Source: Comamonas badia DSM 17552
Lineage (GTDB): Bacteria; Pseudomonadota; Gammaproteobacteria; Burkholderiales; Burkholderiaceae_C
Direction of reading: 5' to 3'
NCBI RefSeq assembly: GCF_000484635.1
Contig: NZ_AXVM01000001.1
Span: forward strand, 124,001 to 188,000
DNA: 64,000 bases
Positions within the stretch are counted from its first letter, which is position 1. Each line of letters opens with the position of its first letter. Under the pieces are notes generated by a model, which did not search any database, was not told the origin of the DNA, and saw only the letters and a program-made list of their open reading frames with translations. Made by a program: the position numbers and the translations under genes. Positions 49,658-58,386 of the stretch are shown one piece after another.

Positions 49658-51931
49658 ATGCGCGCTCAGTTATTTTGTATCTTTATGTTTCATCCTTTTT
49701 CAAACGCCCGATTGCCGCCGCATTGGCGCCCACTGTCCCTTTGCGCCCTGCTCGCCGGCCTGGCGCAGGCGCAGCCGGCCGCGCAGCTGCCGCAGATGGT
49801 GGTCAGCGGCTCGATGCAGGAGCAGGCGGCGGACGATCTGCCGCAGTCCATCGACATCATCGGCGCCGGGCAGCTCGAAGAGCAGCAAAGCCAGACCCTG
49901 CGCGATGCACTGCAGGATCTGCCCAACACCTCGGTGCGCACCGCGCCGGCGCGCCTGGCGGTCAGCGCCGCCTCCGCCGCCTTCGCGCGCGATGGCAACA
50001 CCGGCATCAACATCCGCGGCATCGGCGGCAACCGCGTGCTGATGACGGTGGACGGCATACGCATGCCGCGCAGCTACGTCTCGCGCTCGGCCATCTTCGA
50101 CCGCGAATACCTCTCGCTGGAGCTGGTCAAGCGCGTCGAGCTGCTGCGCGGCCCGGCCTCGGCGCTCTACAGCTCGGACGCGCTGGCCGGGGTGGTGAAC
50201 TTCGTCACCTACAACCCCGAGGACTTTTTGCGCGGCACCGGTGCCGGGGAAAAGAAAACGCTGGGCGGGCGCGCCGCCCTGCAGTGGGCCGGCGAAAACG
50301 ACGGCAAGACCCTGGCCGCCACCGTCGCGGGCCGCGCCGGCGATGCGGCGCAGTGGATGCTGACCGCCAGCGCCCGCCGCTCGCATGCCAGCGAGACCAT
50401 GGGCGGCAACGATGCGCCCAACGCCAGCCGCACGACGGCCAACCCGCAGCAGGACCGCGACCAGGCCCTGCTGGCCAGGCTGGTGCTGCGCCCGGGCAGC
50501 GGCCAGCGCCACATCCTGACGCTGGAGCATGTACGGCGCCACTCCAGCGCCGAGCTGCTCTCCAGCCGCGCCGTCCAGCCCGGCAAGCCGGGCGACGTGC
50601 TGCGCGAGAGCTCGCGCTACGCCGCCGGGCGCGATCGCCTGGCATGGGACGCGCACTACGACATCGACAGTGCCTGGGCCGACCAGCTGCGCACCGTGCT
50701 GGCGCTGCAGCGCGGCGATTCGCGGCGCGTGGGCGAGAGCGATCTGAACAGCGGCGTGCACCGCGTGCGCGACAACCGCTACGACGAGCGCATCTGGCAG
50801 CTCGATCTGCAGGCGGAAAAAGTCCTGCGCTCGGGCGGCTGGGCGCACCGCATCGCCTACGGCGCGCAGGGCACGCGCAGCGCCATCACCAACCTGTATG
50901 ACGGCCTGAACCCGCTGCCGCCGGACATGTTCCCGCTCAAGCGCTTTCCGGACACGCGCGAAACCGGTCTCGCGGCCTATGTGCAGGATGAATCCGTCTG
51001 GGGCGACTGGACCTTCACGCCCGGCCTGCGCATCGAGCGCACGGCCGTCGACGTAAGCAGCCAGGCCGGCTTCTTCCCGCCCTCGCCGCAGCCCGGGCAA
51101 TCGCTCACGGCATCGGCCGTGCTGCCCAAGCTCGGCATCCTCTGGCGCGCGACGCACGAGTGGAGCTTCTTCGGCCAGTATTCACAGGGTTTTCGCACGC
51201 CCGAACCCGGGCAGCTCAACGACCGCTACGAAGCCATCGTGCCCGGCACGCGCGTGCTCATCATTCCCAATCCCCATCTCAAGCCCGAACGCAGCCGCGG
51301 TTTCGAGCTGGGCGCGCGCGCGCGCCTTGAGCGCCTGCAGCTGGATTTCACCGCCTTCGTCAACCAGTATTCCAACCTGATCGTCGACGCCGAGCTGGTG
51401 AAGGACACGCCCACCGAACGGCTCTTTCAGACCGTCAACGTCGGCCGCGCGCGCATCCACGGCTTCGAATTCAAGGGTCGCTACGACTGGGGCATGGTGG
51501 CGGGCGGGCGCCTGGCCAGCACCTTTGCCTGGGGCATGGCGCGCGGGCGCAACCTTGAGAGCGGCAAGCCGCTCAATTCCGTCGATCCGGCGCAGCTCAT
51601 CCTGGGCCTGCGCTACGACACGGCGCCGTGGTCGCTCTGGGCCACCGCGCGCCACCGGCTGGCCAAGAAGCCAGGCGACATCGACAGCGGCGACATCTTC
51701 AATTCGCGGCCGGAGGTACAGTTCGCCCCGCCGGGCTACACCACGCTGGACCTGGGCGCGCAATGGCGGCCTGCCAGGGACACGCGCATCAACATCGCCA
51801 TCCACAACCTCACCAACCGCAAATACTGGCTTTGGCCGGACGTCTACGGGCAGGCGGCCAATGCGCCGGTGCTCGATGCCTACTCCCAGCCCGGGCGCAG
51901 CCTGCGGGTTTCGCTGGTCAAGGATTTTTGA
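49658..51931 (+). CDS. TonB-dependent outer-membrane receptor (heme/transferrin-receptor-like)
   Basis: A 757-residue outer-membrane receptor that would use TonB energy to import iron-heme or a similar ligand. A signal peptide (ending near AGLAQAQPA) precedes the plug domain (about 50-175: SGSMQEQAADDLPQSIDIIG ... INIRGIGGNRVLMTVDGIR ... ELLRGPASALYSSDALAGVV), followed by the 22-stranded barrel ending in the expected aromatic residue (VSLVKDF). The FRTPEPGQLNDRYE box near the middle is typical of the hemoglobin/transferrin/lactoferrin receptor branch. The start could also be ATG 49685. Divergent from nirS across 215 bases. No Fur box is clear. Confidence 0.88.
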   Translation: MRAQLFCIFMFHPFSNARLPPHWRPLSLCALLAGLAQAQPAAQLPQMVVSGSMQEQAADDLPQSIDIIGAGQLEEQQSQTLRDALQDLPNTSVRTAPARLAVSAASAAFARDGNTGINIRGIGGNRVLMTVDGIRMPRSYVSRSAIFDREYLSLELVKRVELLRGPASALYSSDALAGVVNFVTYNPEDFLRGTGAGEKKTLGGRAALQWAGENDGKTLAATVAGRAGDAAQWMLTASARRSHASETMGGNDAPNASRTTANPQQDRDQALLARLVLRPGSGQRHILTLEHVRRHSSAELLSSRAVQPGKPGDVLRESSRYAAGRDRLAWDAHYDIDSAWADQLRTVLALQRGDSRRVGESDLNSGVHRVRDNRYDERIWQLDLQAEKVLRSGGWAHRIAYGAQGTRSAITNLYDGLNPLPPDMFPLKRFPDTRETGLAAYVQDESVWGDWTFTPGLRIERTAVDVSSQAGFFPPSPQPGQSLTASAVLPKLGILWRATHEWSFFGQYSQGFRTPEPGQLNDRYEAIVPGTRVLIIPNPHLKPERSRGFELGARARLERLQLDFTAFVNQYSNLIVDAELVKDTPTERLFQTVNVGRARIHGFEFKGRYDWGMVAGGRLASTFAWGMARGRNLESGKPLNSVDPAQLILGLRYDTAPWSLWATARHRLAKKPGDIDSGDIFNSRPEVQFAPPGYTTLDLGAQWRPARDTRINIAIHNLTNRKYWLWPDVYGQAANAPVLDAYSQPGRSLRVSLVKDF

Positions 51932-51981
51932 TCAAAAACGGCTGCAGCGCATACCCATCAAGCGCTTGCAGCTATGATTTT
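51926..51981. repeat. Dispersed repeat, copy 10, between two convergent stop codons
   Basis: Reads tttttgatcaaaaacggctg, cagcgcatacccatcaagcg, cttgcagctatgatttt. It abuts the stop codons of both the TonB receptor gene and rnhA and makes up the whole gap between them. Confidence 0.8.
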
Positions 51982-52442
51982 CATGAATCACGCTGCGCCA
52001 GCGCCTGCTCCACCCCCCGGTTGGCCAGCGCGTCGGCGCGCTCATTGCCGGGGTGGCCGGCATGGCCCTTGACCCAATGCCAGCGGATGTGGTGGCCCGC
52101 GCCATGCGCCAGCGCGTCCAGCTGCTGCCACAGCGCCACGTTCTTCACCGGCTGGCCGGCCGCCGTGCGCCAGTGCTTCTTCTTCCAGCCGTGGATCCAT
52201 TCGGTGATGCCCTGGCGCACGTACTGGCTGTCCAGGTACAGGTCCACCTCGCAGGGGCGCTTGAGGGCGCTCAGGCCCTCGATCACGGCGCGCAGCTCCA
52301 TGCGGTTGTTGGTCGTCAGCAGCTCGCCGCCGCACAGCTCTTTTTCCACGTCCGCGCGGCGCAGCAGCGCGCCCCAGCCGCCCGGGCCGGGGTTGCCCTT
52401 GCAGGCGCCATCGGTATACATCTCGACACGCTCCACGTTCAA
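51981..52442 (-). CDS. rnhA: Ribonuclease HI
   Basis: RNase HI removes RNA from RNA/DNA hybrids. The 153-residue product has the catalytic DEDD set in order: Asp in [19 protein letters not shown], Glu in [13 protein letters not shown], Asp in [20 protein letters not shown], and the final Asp in [20 protein letters not shown]. The basic protrusion [16 protein letters not shown] is present as in E. coli. The neighbour on the same strand is the YafS-like methyltransferase, as in E. coli (gloB, yafS, rnhA). ATG 52442. Confidence 0.97.
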   Translation of the reverse strand: MNVERVEMYTDGACKGNPGPGGWGALLRRADVEKELCGGELLTTNNRMELRAVIEGLSALKRPCEVDLYLDSQYVRQGITEWIHGWKKKHWRTAAGQPVKNVALWQQLDALAHGAGHHIRWHWVKGHAGHPGNERADALANRGVEQALAQRDS

Positions 52443-52518
52443 TCACTCCAGTTTCAAAGGTTCCGCCTGGTGCAGTCTCTGGCCGTGGGAGCGGCTTCAG
52501 TACAAGCTTCAGGCCCCA

Positions 52519-53313
52519 TCAATCGCAATGCACACGCACGGTTTCGGCGGGTTCGCGCCGCGCCACCGGCACCGCCGCGCCGCGCGCCGCGCGCACAGTG
52601 CGCCAGGCCGGCTCCAGCAGGCGCATGCCCAGCACCCGCTTGACGGCCACCAGCACATAGCCCGCGCCCAGCACCGGCCAGCCATGCGGTCCCACGCGGT
52701 CCATCCAGCCCATGCGGTCCAGCCACAGGGCGTTGCGGCTGGCGGGGCCAAAACAGCCCAGGCTCACGCTTTCCACTTCCAGATCCAGCAGGCGCAGCCA
52801 GTCGCGCAGGCGCCAGGGCGAAAGAAATTCCTCCGCCTGCGGGATGAACAGGGGGCCGCGCGCGCCCAGGCGCGCATACCACTGCATGCGCCGCTGGCGC
52901 AGGCCCCACAGGCTCCAGGGGTTGATGCCACTGATCACCAGCCGCCCCTCGGGCACCAGCACGCGCGCCGCCTCGCGCAGCGCCGCATGCGGGCTGGCGC
53001 TCAGCTCCAGCGTATGCGGCATCAGCACCAGGTCAAGGCTCGCGGGGCCGAAGGGCAATTGCACCGCGTCGGCCCACAGCGCCGGGCGCGCGGCCTCTTC
53101 GGGAGGCTCCGGCAGCGGCGCATTCACCGCCAGCCAGCGGTGCTGCATGCGGTTGGCGCGCAGGCCCTGCAATTGCGGCAAGCCCAGCTGCAGCGCGTGG
53201 TAGCCGAAGATGTCTGCCACCAGCTCGTCGCAGCGCTCCTGCTCCCATTCCAGCAGATAGCGCCCCGGCGGCGATTGCAGCCAGCCGTCGAAACTTATAA
53301 TTTTGGCGCTCAT
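52519..53313 (-). CDS. YafS-like class I AdoMet-dependent methyltransferase homologue
   Basis: A 264-residue protein with a methyltransferase-11-type Rossmann core, equivalent by position to E. coli YafS. Post-I, II and III motifs are visible (LWADAVQLPFGPASLDLVLM, EAARVLVPEGRLVISGINPW). The AdoMet-binding motif I GxGxG is not recognisable: the corresponding region reads DIFGYHALQLGLPQL. The family function is unknown. ATG 53313 overlaps the divergent gloB ATG in the tetranucleotide CATG (53311-53314), so the two mRNAs have essentially no separate 5' region. Confidence 0.82.
   Translation of the reverse strand: MSAKIISFDGWLQSPPGRYLLEWEQERCDELVADIFGYHALQLGLPQLQGLRANRMQHRWLAVNAPLPEPPEEAARPALWADAVQLPFGPASLDLVLMPHTLELSASPHAALREAARVLVPEGRLVISGINPWSLWGLRQRRMQWYARLGARGPLFIPQAEEFLSPWRLRDWLRLLDLEVESVSLGCFGPASRNALWLDRMGWMDRVGPHGWPVLGAGYVLVAVKRVLGMRLLEPAWRTVRAARGAAVPVARREPAETVRVHCD
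53296..53301 (+). promoter_or_regulatory. -10 box of gloB inside the opposing gene
   Basis: TATAAT (53296-53301) stands 10 bases before the gloB ATG and within codons 4-6 of the opposing methyltransferase gene. The predicted start is about 53308, giving a leader of about four bases, or effectively a leaderless mRNA. The -35 is weak (TTGCAG at 53275-53280, spacer only 15). Confidence 0.55.
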
Positions 53314-54088
53314 GAAATTACTGCCACTGCCCGCTTTCTCCGACAACTACCTCTGGCTGGTGCACGACGGGCGCGATGCCCTCGTGGTGGACCCGGGCGA
53401 TGCAGCGCCGGTGCGTGAAGCACTGGAACGCGCGCAGCTGACCCTGCGCTCGATTCTAGTGACGCACCACCACCCGGACCATGTCGGCGGCGTCGCCGAA
53501 CTGGTGCGGGCCACGGGCGCCACCGTCTGGGGTCCGGCGCTGGAAAAAATGCCGGTGCCGGTCACGCCCTTGCGGGGCGGCGACACGGTGCAGGCGCTGG
53601 GCCTGGCATTTGAAGTGATCGACGTGCCCGGGCATACCGCCGGCCACATCGCGTTTTACTGCGCGGCCATGGACGGCGCGCCGCTGCTGTTTTGCGGCGA
53701 TACGCTGTTTTCCGGCGGCTGCGGGCGGCTGTTTGAAGGCACGCCGGCGCAGATGCACGCATCGCTGGCGCGCCTGGCGGCCTTGCCGGGCAGCACGCGC
53801 GTGTGCTGCGCCCATGAATACACCCTCTCCAATCTGGCGTTTGCGCGCGCGGTGGAACCGGACAACGCGGCACTGGCGCGCTACCTGGACGCCTGCCGGC
53901 AATTGCGTGCGACCGGGCAGCCGACGCTGCCCTCCAGCATCGCCACGGAGCAGGCCATCAACCCTTTTCTGCGCACGGACCAGGCCGCCGTGGCGCGCGC
54001 GGCCCAGACGCATGACGCGGGCACCGTTGTGAGTGACCCCGTCAGCGTTCTGGCCAGCCTCAGGCAATGGAAAAACACCTTTCGATGA
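53312..54088 (+). CDS. gloB: Hydroxyacylglutathione hydrolase (glyoxalase II)
   Basis: GloB hydrolyses S-lactoylglutathione to lactate and glutathione, completing methylglyoxal detoxification. The 258-residue product is a metallo-beta-lactamase-fold enzyme: THHHPDHVGG provides His and Asp ligands, VPGHTAGHIAFY, FCGDTLFSGGCGRLFEGTP and CCAHEYTLSNLAFA complete the binuclear site. ATG 53312 (MKLLPLPAFSDNYLW) is diagnostic. An in-frame TTG nine bases earlier is unlikely. Its stop overlaps the mltD start by four bases (ATGA). Its start overlaps the divergent methyltransferase start codon. Confidence 0.96.
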   Translation: MKLLPLPAFSDNYLWLVHDGRDALVVDPGDAAPVREALERAQLTLRSILVTHHHPDHVGGVAELVRATGATVWGPALEKMPVPVTPLRGGDTVQALGLAFEVIDVPGHTAGHIAFYCAAMDGAPLLFCGDTLFSGGCGRLFEGTPAQMHASLARLAALPGSTRVCCAHEYTLSNLAFARAVEPDNAALARYLDACRQLRATGQPTLPSSIATEQAINPFLRTDQAAVARAAQTHDAGTVVSDPVSVLASLRQWKNTFR

Positions 54089-55620
54089 AATGGCTGCACC
54101 TGCTGGCGCTGGCCAGCCTGCTGTGGCTTGCAGGATGCGCCCACGCGCCAGACAGCGGCCCTGCCGCGGCAGGCAGCGACACCAGCGCCCGTTCACCCGA
54201 CGTTCCCACGCAGCCCCTGAGCACCATCGCGGCAGGCGGCAGCGCGCATGGCAGCGGCGTGGCGGTCGTGAGCGTGCCGGCGGACCTCTGGGAACGCATC
54301 CGCCGCGGCTTCGCCATGCCCGATCTCGGCAGTGAGCTGGTGCGCGGGCAGGAGCAGTGGTATGCCACGCGCCCGGACTACATGCAGCGCATGACCGAGC
54401 GTTCGAGCAAATACCTGTTTCACATCGTCGAGGAACTGGAGCTGCGCGGCATGCCGACCGAGCTGGCGCTGCTGCCCTACATCGAGAGCGCCTTCAACCC
54501 GCAGGCCGTCTCCAGCGCCAAGGCGGCCGGCATGTGGCAGTTCATGCCCGCCACCGGCAGCTACTTCGACCTCAAGCAGAACGCCTTCCGCGATGACCGG
54601 CGCGACGTGCTCGCCTCCACCCGCGCGGCGCTCGATTACCTGCAGAAGCTCCACGGCATGTTCGGCGACTGGCACCTGGCGCTGGCGGCCTACAACTGGG
54701 GCGAGGGCAATGTGGCGCGCGCCATCGCCCGCAACGAAAAGGCCGGGCTGGCCACCGGCTACGAAGACATCACCATGCCGAACGAAACCCGGCTCTACGT
54801 GCCCAAGCTGCAGGCGGTGAAGAACATCGTGGCGCACCCCGAGCGCTTCCAGGCCGCGCTGCCGGCGATCGGCAACCACCCCTATTTCGACACCGTGGAC
54901 ATCGCGCGCGACATCGACGTCGCACTGGTGGCCAGGATGGCCGGCATCAGCGAGGCGGATTTCCGCGAGCTCAACCCCTCGCTGCACCGCCCGGTGATTC
55001 TGGCGGCCGGCGTGCCGCAGGTCCTGCTGCCCTGGGAGAGCGCGCAAAGCTTCCGGCGCAACATGCTGAACTACCACGAGGGGCGGCTGGCCAGCTGGAC
55101 GGTATGGACCGTGCCTTCGAACATGACCGTCAGCGCCGCGGCCCAGCGCAGCGGCATGAGCGAGGCCGAATTGCGCAGCTTGAACGGCATTCCGCCGCGC
55201 ATGATGATCAAGGCCGGCTCGGCGCTGATGGTGCCGCGCGCCGCGGGCAGCGGCAAGGACGTGCCCGGCAGCGTCGCCGACAACGGCCAGATGGCCTTCA
55301 CGCCCGAGATCGTCGTGCGCCGCAGCACGGTGCGCGCGGGCAGGCATGATACGGTGGCCAGCATCGCCCGGCGCTACAAGGTCAAGGCGAGCGATGTCGC
55401 CGACTGGAACGACCTCAAGACCAGCAGCCACTTCAAACCGGGCGAGTCCATCGTGCTCTACCTGACCACGCGCAACACGCCGGCCGCGCACGGCGCCAGC
55501 CCGGGCAAGCGGCCCGCCGGCGCCCGCAAGACGGCCTCCACCGTCAAGCGCGCCGGCCAGGCGAAGTCGCCCCCCGCCCACAAAAAAGCGGCCCCCGCCA
55601 AGAAGCGCGCATCGCGCTGA
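54085..55620 (+). CDS. mltD: Membrane-bound lytic murein transglycosylase D
   Basis: MltD is an outer-membrane lipoprotein that cleaves peptidoglycan glycan strands, forming 1,6-anhydromuropeptides. The 511-residue product has a lipobox LAGC (Cys18), an SLT domain (about 105-235) with catalytic Glu134 in PYIESAFNP and the AGMWQFMPATG and ALAAYNWGEGN motifs, then two LysM-type domains (about 340-385 and 415-460), and a Lys/Ala-rich basic C-terminus. ATG 54085 overlaps the gloB stop by four bases. The gloB-mltD linkage is widely conserved. Confidence 0.95.
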   Translation: MKWLHLLALASLLWLAGCAHAPDSGPAAAGSDTSARSPDVPTQPLSTIAAGGSAHGSGVAVVSVPADLWERIRRGFAMPDLGSELVRGQEQWYATRPDYMQRMTERSSKYLFHIVEELELRGMPTELALLPYIESAFNPQAVSSAKAAGMWQFMPATGSYFDLKQNAFRDDRRDVLASTRAALDYLQKLHGMFGDWHLALAAYNWGEGNVARAIARNEKAGLATGYEDITMPNETRLYVPKLQAVKNIVAHPERFQAALPAIGNHPYFDTVDIARDIDVALVARMAGISEADFRELNPSLHRPVILAAGVPQVLLPWESAQSFRRNMLNYHEGRLASWTVWTVPSNMTVSAAAQRSGMSEAELRSLNGIPPRMMIKAGSALMVPRAAGSGKDVPGSVADNGQMAFTPEIVVRRSTVRAGRHDTVASIARRYKVKASDVADWNDLKTSSHFKPGESIVLYLTTRNTPAAHGASPGKRPAGARKTASTVKRAGQAKSPPAHKKAAPAKKRASR

Positions 55621-55664
55621 GGCGTGGCGCGTTGCAGCGCGGGCCGGCTCCGGACATCGCCACC

Positions 55665-56561
55665 ATGAGCACCATCGTCTTTTCGCACGCCAACAGCTTC
55701 CCCGCCGGCACCTACCGCGTCCTGTTCCAGCTGCTGCAGGAACGGGGCTTTCGCGTCAGTGCGGTCGAGCGCTTCGGCCACGACGCGCGCTACCCGGTGA
55801 CCAGCAACTGGCCCCATCTGGTGCAGCAGCTGGCCGATCACGCCGAAGAACGGCAACAGCGCGACGGAGAGCCCGCCTTCTTCGTCGGCCATTCACTGGG
55901 CGGCTATCTGAGCCTGATGGCGGCTGTCATGCACCCGGCGCTGGCGCGCGGCGTGCTGCTCATCGATTCCCCGCTGGTGAGCGGCTGGAAGGCCGGCGCC
56001 GTCGGCATGGCCAAGCAGGCGCAGGTGATCGGCTCGCTCACGCCCGGGCGCATCAGCCGCGCCCGGCGCAACATCTGGGCCAGCCGCGAAGAAGCGCTGG
56101 AGCACTTCCGCCGCAAAAAGGCCTTTGCCCGCTGGGATGCCGCGGTGCTGCGGGATTACATCGCCACCGGCCTCGTGCCGCTGGACGGGCAGTTCACCCT
56201 GGCCTTCGACCGCGCCGTCGAAACCCGGATCTACAACACCCTGCCGCACAACCTGGCGCAACTGCTGCGCCGCCAGCCGCTGCAATGCCCGGCCGCCTTC
56301 CTCGGCGGCCGCGCATCGCATGAAATGCGGCAGGTGGGCATGGCCTTCACCCAGCGCATCACGCAGGGGCGCACCATGATGCTGGACGGCAGCCACCTGT
56401 TTCCGATGGAGCAGCCGCGCGCCACGGCCGCGGCGATAGAGGCAGCACTTCTGAACCTGCAGGCGCTGCAGGCGCCTCATACGACTTTGCATTCAAGCGC
56501 AGAACAAGGCGGCAAGCCGCAGAGCAGTGCTGCAGCACGGCAAGGCGAGCCAACGCAGTGA
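55665..56561 (+). CDS. Alpha/beta-hydrolase
   Basis: A 298-residue alpha/beta-hydrolase-fold protein. The nucleophile elbow is FFVGHSLGGYLSL (GHSLGG with Ser), the N-terminal oxyanion segment is VFSHANSFPAGTYRVLFQLL, and a catalytic His lies in MLDGSHLFPMEQP. The substrate is unknown; it is not a recognisable esterase subclass. ATG 55665 follows mltD by 44 bases. The last ~30 residues (SSAEQGGKPQSSAAARQGEP...) are encoded by a 98-bp inverted repeat element (56483-56580) and are probably not part of the ancestral protein. Confidence 0.85.
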   Translation: MSTIVFSHANSFPAGTYRVLFQLLQERGFRVSAVERFGHDARYPVTSNWPHLVQQLADHAEERQQRDGEPAFFVGHSLGGYLSLMAAVMHPALARGVLLIDSPLVSGWKAGAVGMAKQAQVIGSLTPGRISRARRNIWASREEALEHFRRKKAFARWDAAVLRDYIATGLVPLDGQFTLAFDRAVETRIYNTLPHNLAQLLRRQPLQCPAAFLGGRASHEMRQVGMAFTQRITQGRTMMLDGSHLFPMEQPRATAAAIEAALLNLQALQAPHTTLHSSAEQGGKPQSSAAARQGEPTQ

Positions 56562-56580
56562 TACGTTTGAAGGCGAAGTC
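56483..56580. repeat. 98-bp inverted-repeat element (REP-like) covering a gene's 3' end
   Basis: Ends gactttgcattcaagcg (56483-56499) and cgtttgaaggcgaagtc (56564-56580) pair with 14 of 17 matches. The centre contains the perfect 12-base palindrome gtgctgcagcac (56527-56538). It forms the last ~26 codons and the stop of the alpha/beta-hydrolase gene and reaches to within three bases of the fba stop. It differs from the ~55-bp repeats. Confidence 0.8.
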
Positions 56581-56583
56581 ATA

Positions 56584-57621
56584 TCAGCGGTAGCGCTGCA
56601 CCATCGCTTCCAGTGGCAGCACCTTGATGCCGGACGCATGCCCGGCGCTGCCGAAGGCCTCGAAGCGCGCCCTGCAGATGTCCGCGGCGGCGCTGCGCGC
56701 GGCGATGAGGAATTTGCGTGGATCGAACTCGGATGTCCTGGTGGCCATGAGCCTGCGCATCGCCCCCGTCATGGCCAGGCGGATGTCGGTATCGATGTTG
56801 ATCTTGCGCACGCCGTTCTGGATGCCGCGGCGGATTTCCTCGACCGGCACGCCATAGGTTTCCTTGATATCGCCGCCATACTCGCGGATGATGGAAAGCC
56901 ACTCCTGCGGCACGCTCGACGAACCATGCATCACCAGATGGGTGTCGGGAATCTGCGCGTGGATCTGCGCGATGCGCGCCATCGCCAGCACCTCGCCGGT
57001 GGGCTGGCGCGTGAACTTGTAGGCGCCGTGGCTGGTGCCAATCGCAATCGCCAGCGCATCCACGCCGGTGCGGGCGACGAAATCCTTCGCCTGCCGCGGG
57101 TCGGTCAGCAGCATGTCGCGCGAAAGCGTGCCCTCGGCGCCCACGCCATCCTCCTCGCCCGCCTCGCCGGTTTCCAGCGACCCGAGACACCCCAGCTCGC
57201 CCTCGACCGAAACGCCGATGGCATGCGACATCTCGCAGACCTTGGCGGTGACCGCCACGTTGTAGTCGTAGTCCGACGGGGTCTTGGCATCTTCCCTGAG
57301 CGAGCCATCCATCATCACGCTGGTGAAGCCCGAGCGGATGGCCTGCAGGCAGACGGCGGGCGATGCGCCATGGTCCTGGTGCAGCACGACGGGAATGTTT
57401 GGGTGCGTTTCCACCGCCGCCAGCACCATGTGGCGCAGATAGGCTTCGCCCGCATAACTGCGCGCACCGGCTGATGCCTGCAGGATGACCGGGCTGTCGC
57501 AGGCCTGCGCGGCCTGCATGATGGCCTGGATCTGCTCCAGGTTGTTGACGTTGAAGGCCGGCACGCCGTAGCCGTGCTCGGCGGCGTGGTCCAGTATCTG
57601 GCGCAGGGAAGCCAATGCCAT
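56584..57621 (-). CDS. fba: Class II fructose-1,6-bisphosphate aldolase (cbb operon)
   Basis: This zinc aldolase joins or splits fructose-1,6-bisphosphate and sedoheptulose-1,7-bisphosphate in the Calvin cycle and glycolysis. The 345-residue product has the CbbA pattern: [12 protein letters not shown] (zinc His and catalytic Asp), [16 protein letters not shown] (Glu), [16 protein letters not shown] (zinc His), and [16 protein letters not shown] 57621 was chosen. It is the last gene of the cbb operon, 87 bases after cbbZ, a gap filled by a dispersed repeat. Confidence 0.95.
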   Translation of the reverse strand: MALASLRQILDHAAEHGYGVPAFNVNNLEQIQAIMQAAQACDSPVILQASAGARSYAGEAYLRHMVLAAVETHPNIPVVLHQDHGASPAVCLQAIRSGFTSVMMDGSLREDAKTPSDYDYNVAVTAKVCEMSHAIGVSVEGELGCLGSLETGEAGEEDGVGAEGTLSRDMLLTDPRQAKDFVARTGVDALAIAIGTSHGAYKFTRQPTGEVLAMARIAQIHAQIPDTHLVMHGSSSVPQEWLSIIREYGGDIKETYGVPVEEIRRGIQNGVRKINIDTDIRLAMTGAMRRLMATRTSEFDPRKFLIAARSAAADICRARFEAFGSAGHASGIKVLPLEAMVQRYR

Positions 57622-57644
57622 GGATGCTCTCCTCGGAAGTTGGA

Positions 57645-57710
57645 TGGATTGAATTGATAGCTGCAGGCGCCCGCCACATAAGCGCTGGCGGTGTTTTTTA
57701 TTCAAAATTC
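57645..57710. repeat. Dispersed repeat, copy 11, between fba and cbbZ
   Basis: Reads ggattgaattgatagctgca, ggcgcccgccacataagcgc, tggcggtgttttttattcaa. The AT-rich ends and agcgc core are clear. It lies between the cbbZ stop and the fba start, interrupting the otherwise tight operon. Confidence 0.8.
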
Positions 57711-58386
57711 ACGTGGCCACCAGAGCGCCGATGTCGTCGATCATCCGGTCCGGCTGGCTGTCCGCCACCGGCTCGCCCATGTTGTAGCCATAGGGCAGCG
57801 CCCAGACGGCGACGCCGGCATTGCGCGCCGTCGCAATGTCGATGCGCGAATCGCCGACGAAGAGCGCGCGCGCGGGCGCCACGCCCCACTGCCGCAGGCA
57901 TTGGAGAATGCCGGCCGGGTCCGGCTTCTTCGTCGGCAGGCTGTCGCCGCTGATGACGGCATCCAGCAGCGCCGGCAGCCCGTGCGCTGCAAGCACGCGC
58001 TCGGTATGGCGGCCCTCCTTGTTGGTCACTATTCCCACACGCGTGCCTTGGTCGCGCAGTTGCTGCAAGGTTTGCATCACCCGCGGGTAGAGGCGGCTGT
58101 GCGTGCCGCAGCGGCGGTGGTAGTGGCGGTCGAACTGCGCGGCGATGGTGGGCATGGCCCCGTCGGCGCGCACCGCGTCCCGCGGCAGCTGGCGCACATG
58201 GGCCAATGCCTGCACCAGCAGCTCGCGCGTGCCGTGGCCTATCCAGGCATCGACCTGCGGCTGCGCGACGGGCGGCAGGCCGAGGTCGCGCAGCAGGTCG
58301 TTGGTGGCGTCGGCGATCTCGGGCGAGGTTTCCACCAGCGTGCCATCCAGGTCAAACAGCACGGCATCGAAGCGGCGCGCGTTCAT
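57709..58386 (-). CDS. cbbZ: 2-phosphoglycolate phosphatase (CbbZ)
   Basis: CbbZ dephosphorylates 2-phosphoglycolate produced when RuBisCO reacts with O2. The 225-residue product is a HAD hydrolase: nucleophile Asp12 and acid Asp14 in FDLDGTLVET, GIVTNKEGRHTERVL in motif II/III, KKPDPAGILQCLRQW, and VGDSRIDIATARNAGV as motif IV. ATG 58386 overlaps the prk stop by four bases. In the cbb operon it is followed by fba. Confidence 0.94.
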   Translation of the reverse strand: MNARRFDAVLFDLDGTLVETSPEIADATNDLLRDLGLPPVAQPQVDAWIGHGTRELLVQALAHVRQLPRDAVRADGAMPTIAAQFDRHYHRRCGTHSRLYPRVMQTLQQLRDQGTRVGIVTNKEGRHTERVLAAHGLPALLDAVISGDSLPTKKPDPAGILQCLRQWGVAPARALFVGDSRIDIATARNAGVAVWALPYGYNMGEPVADSQPDRMIDDIGALVAT

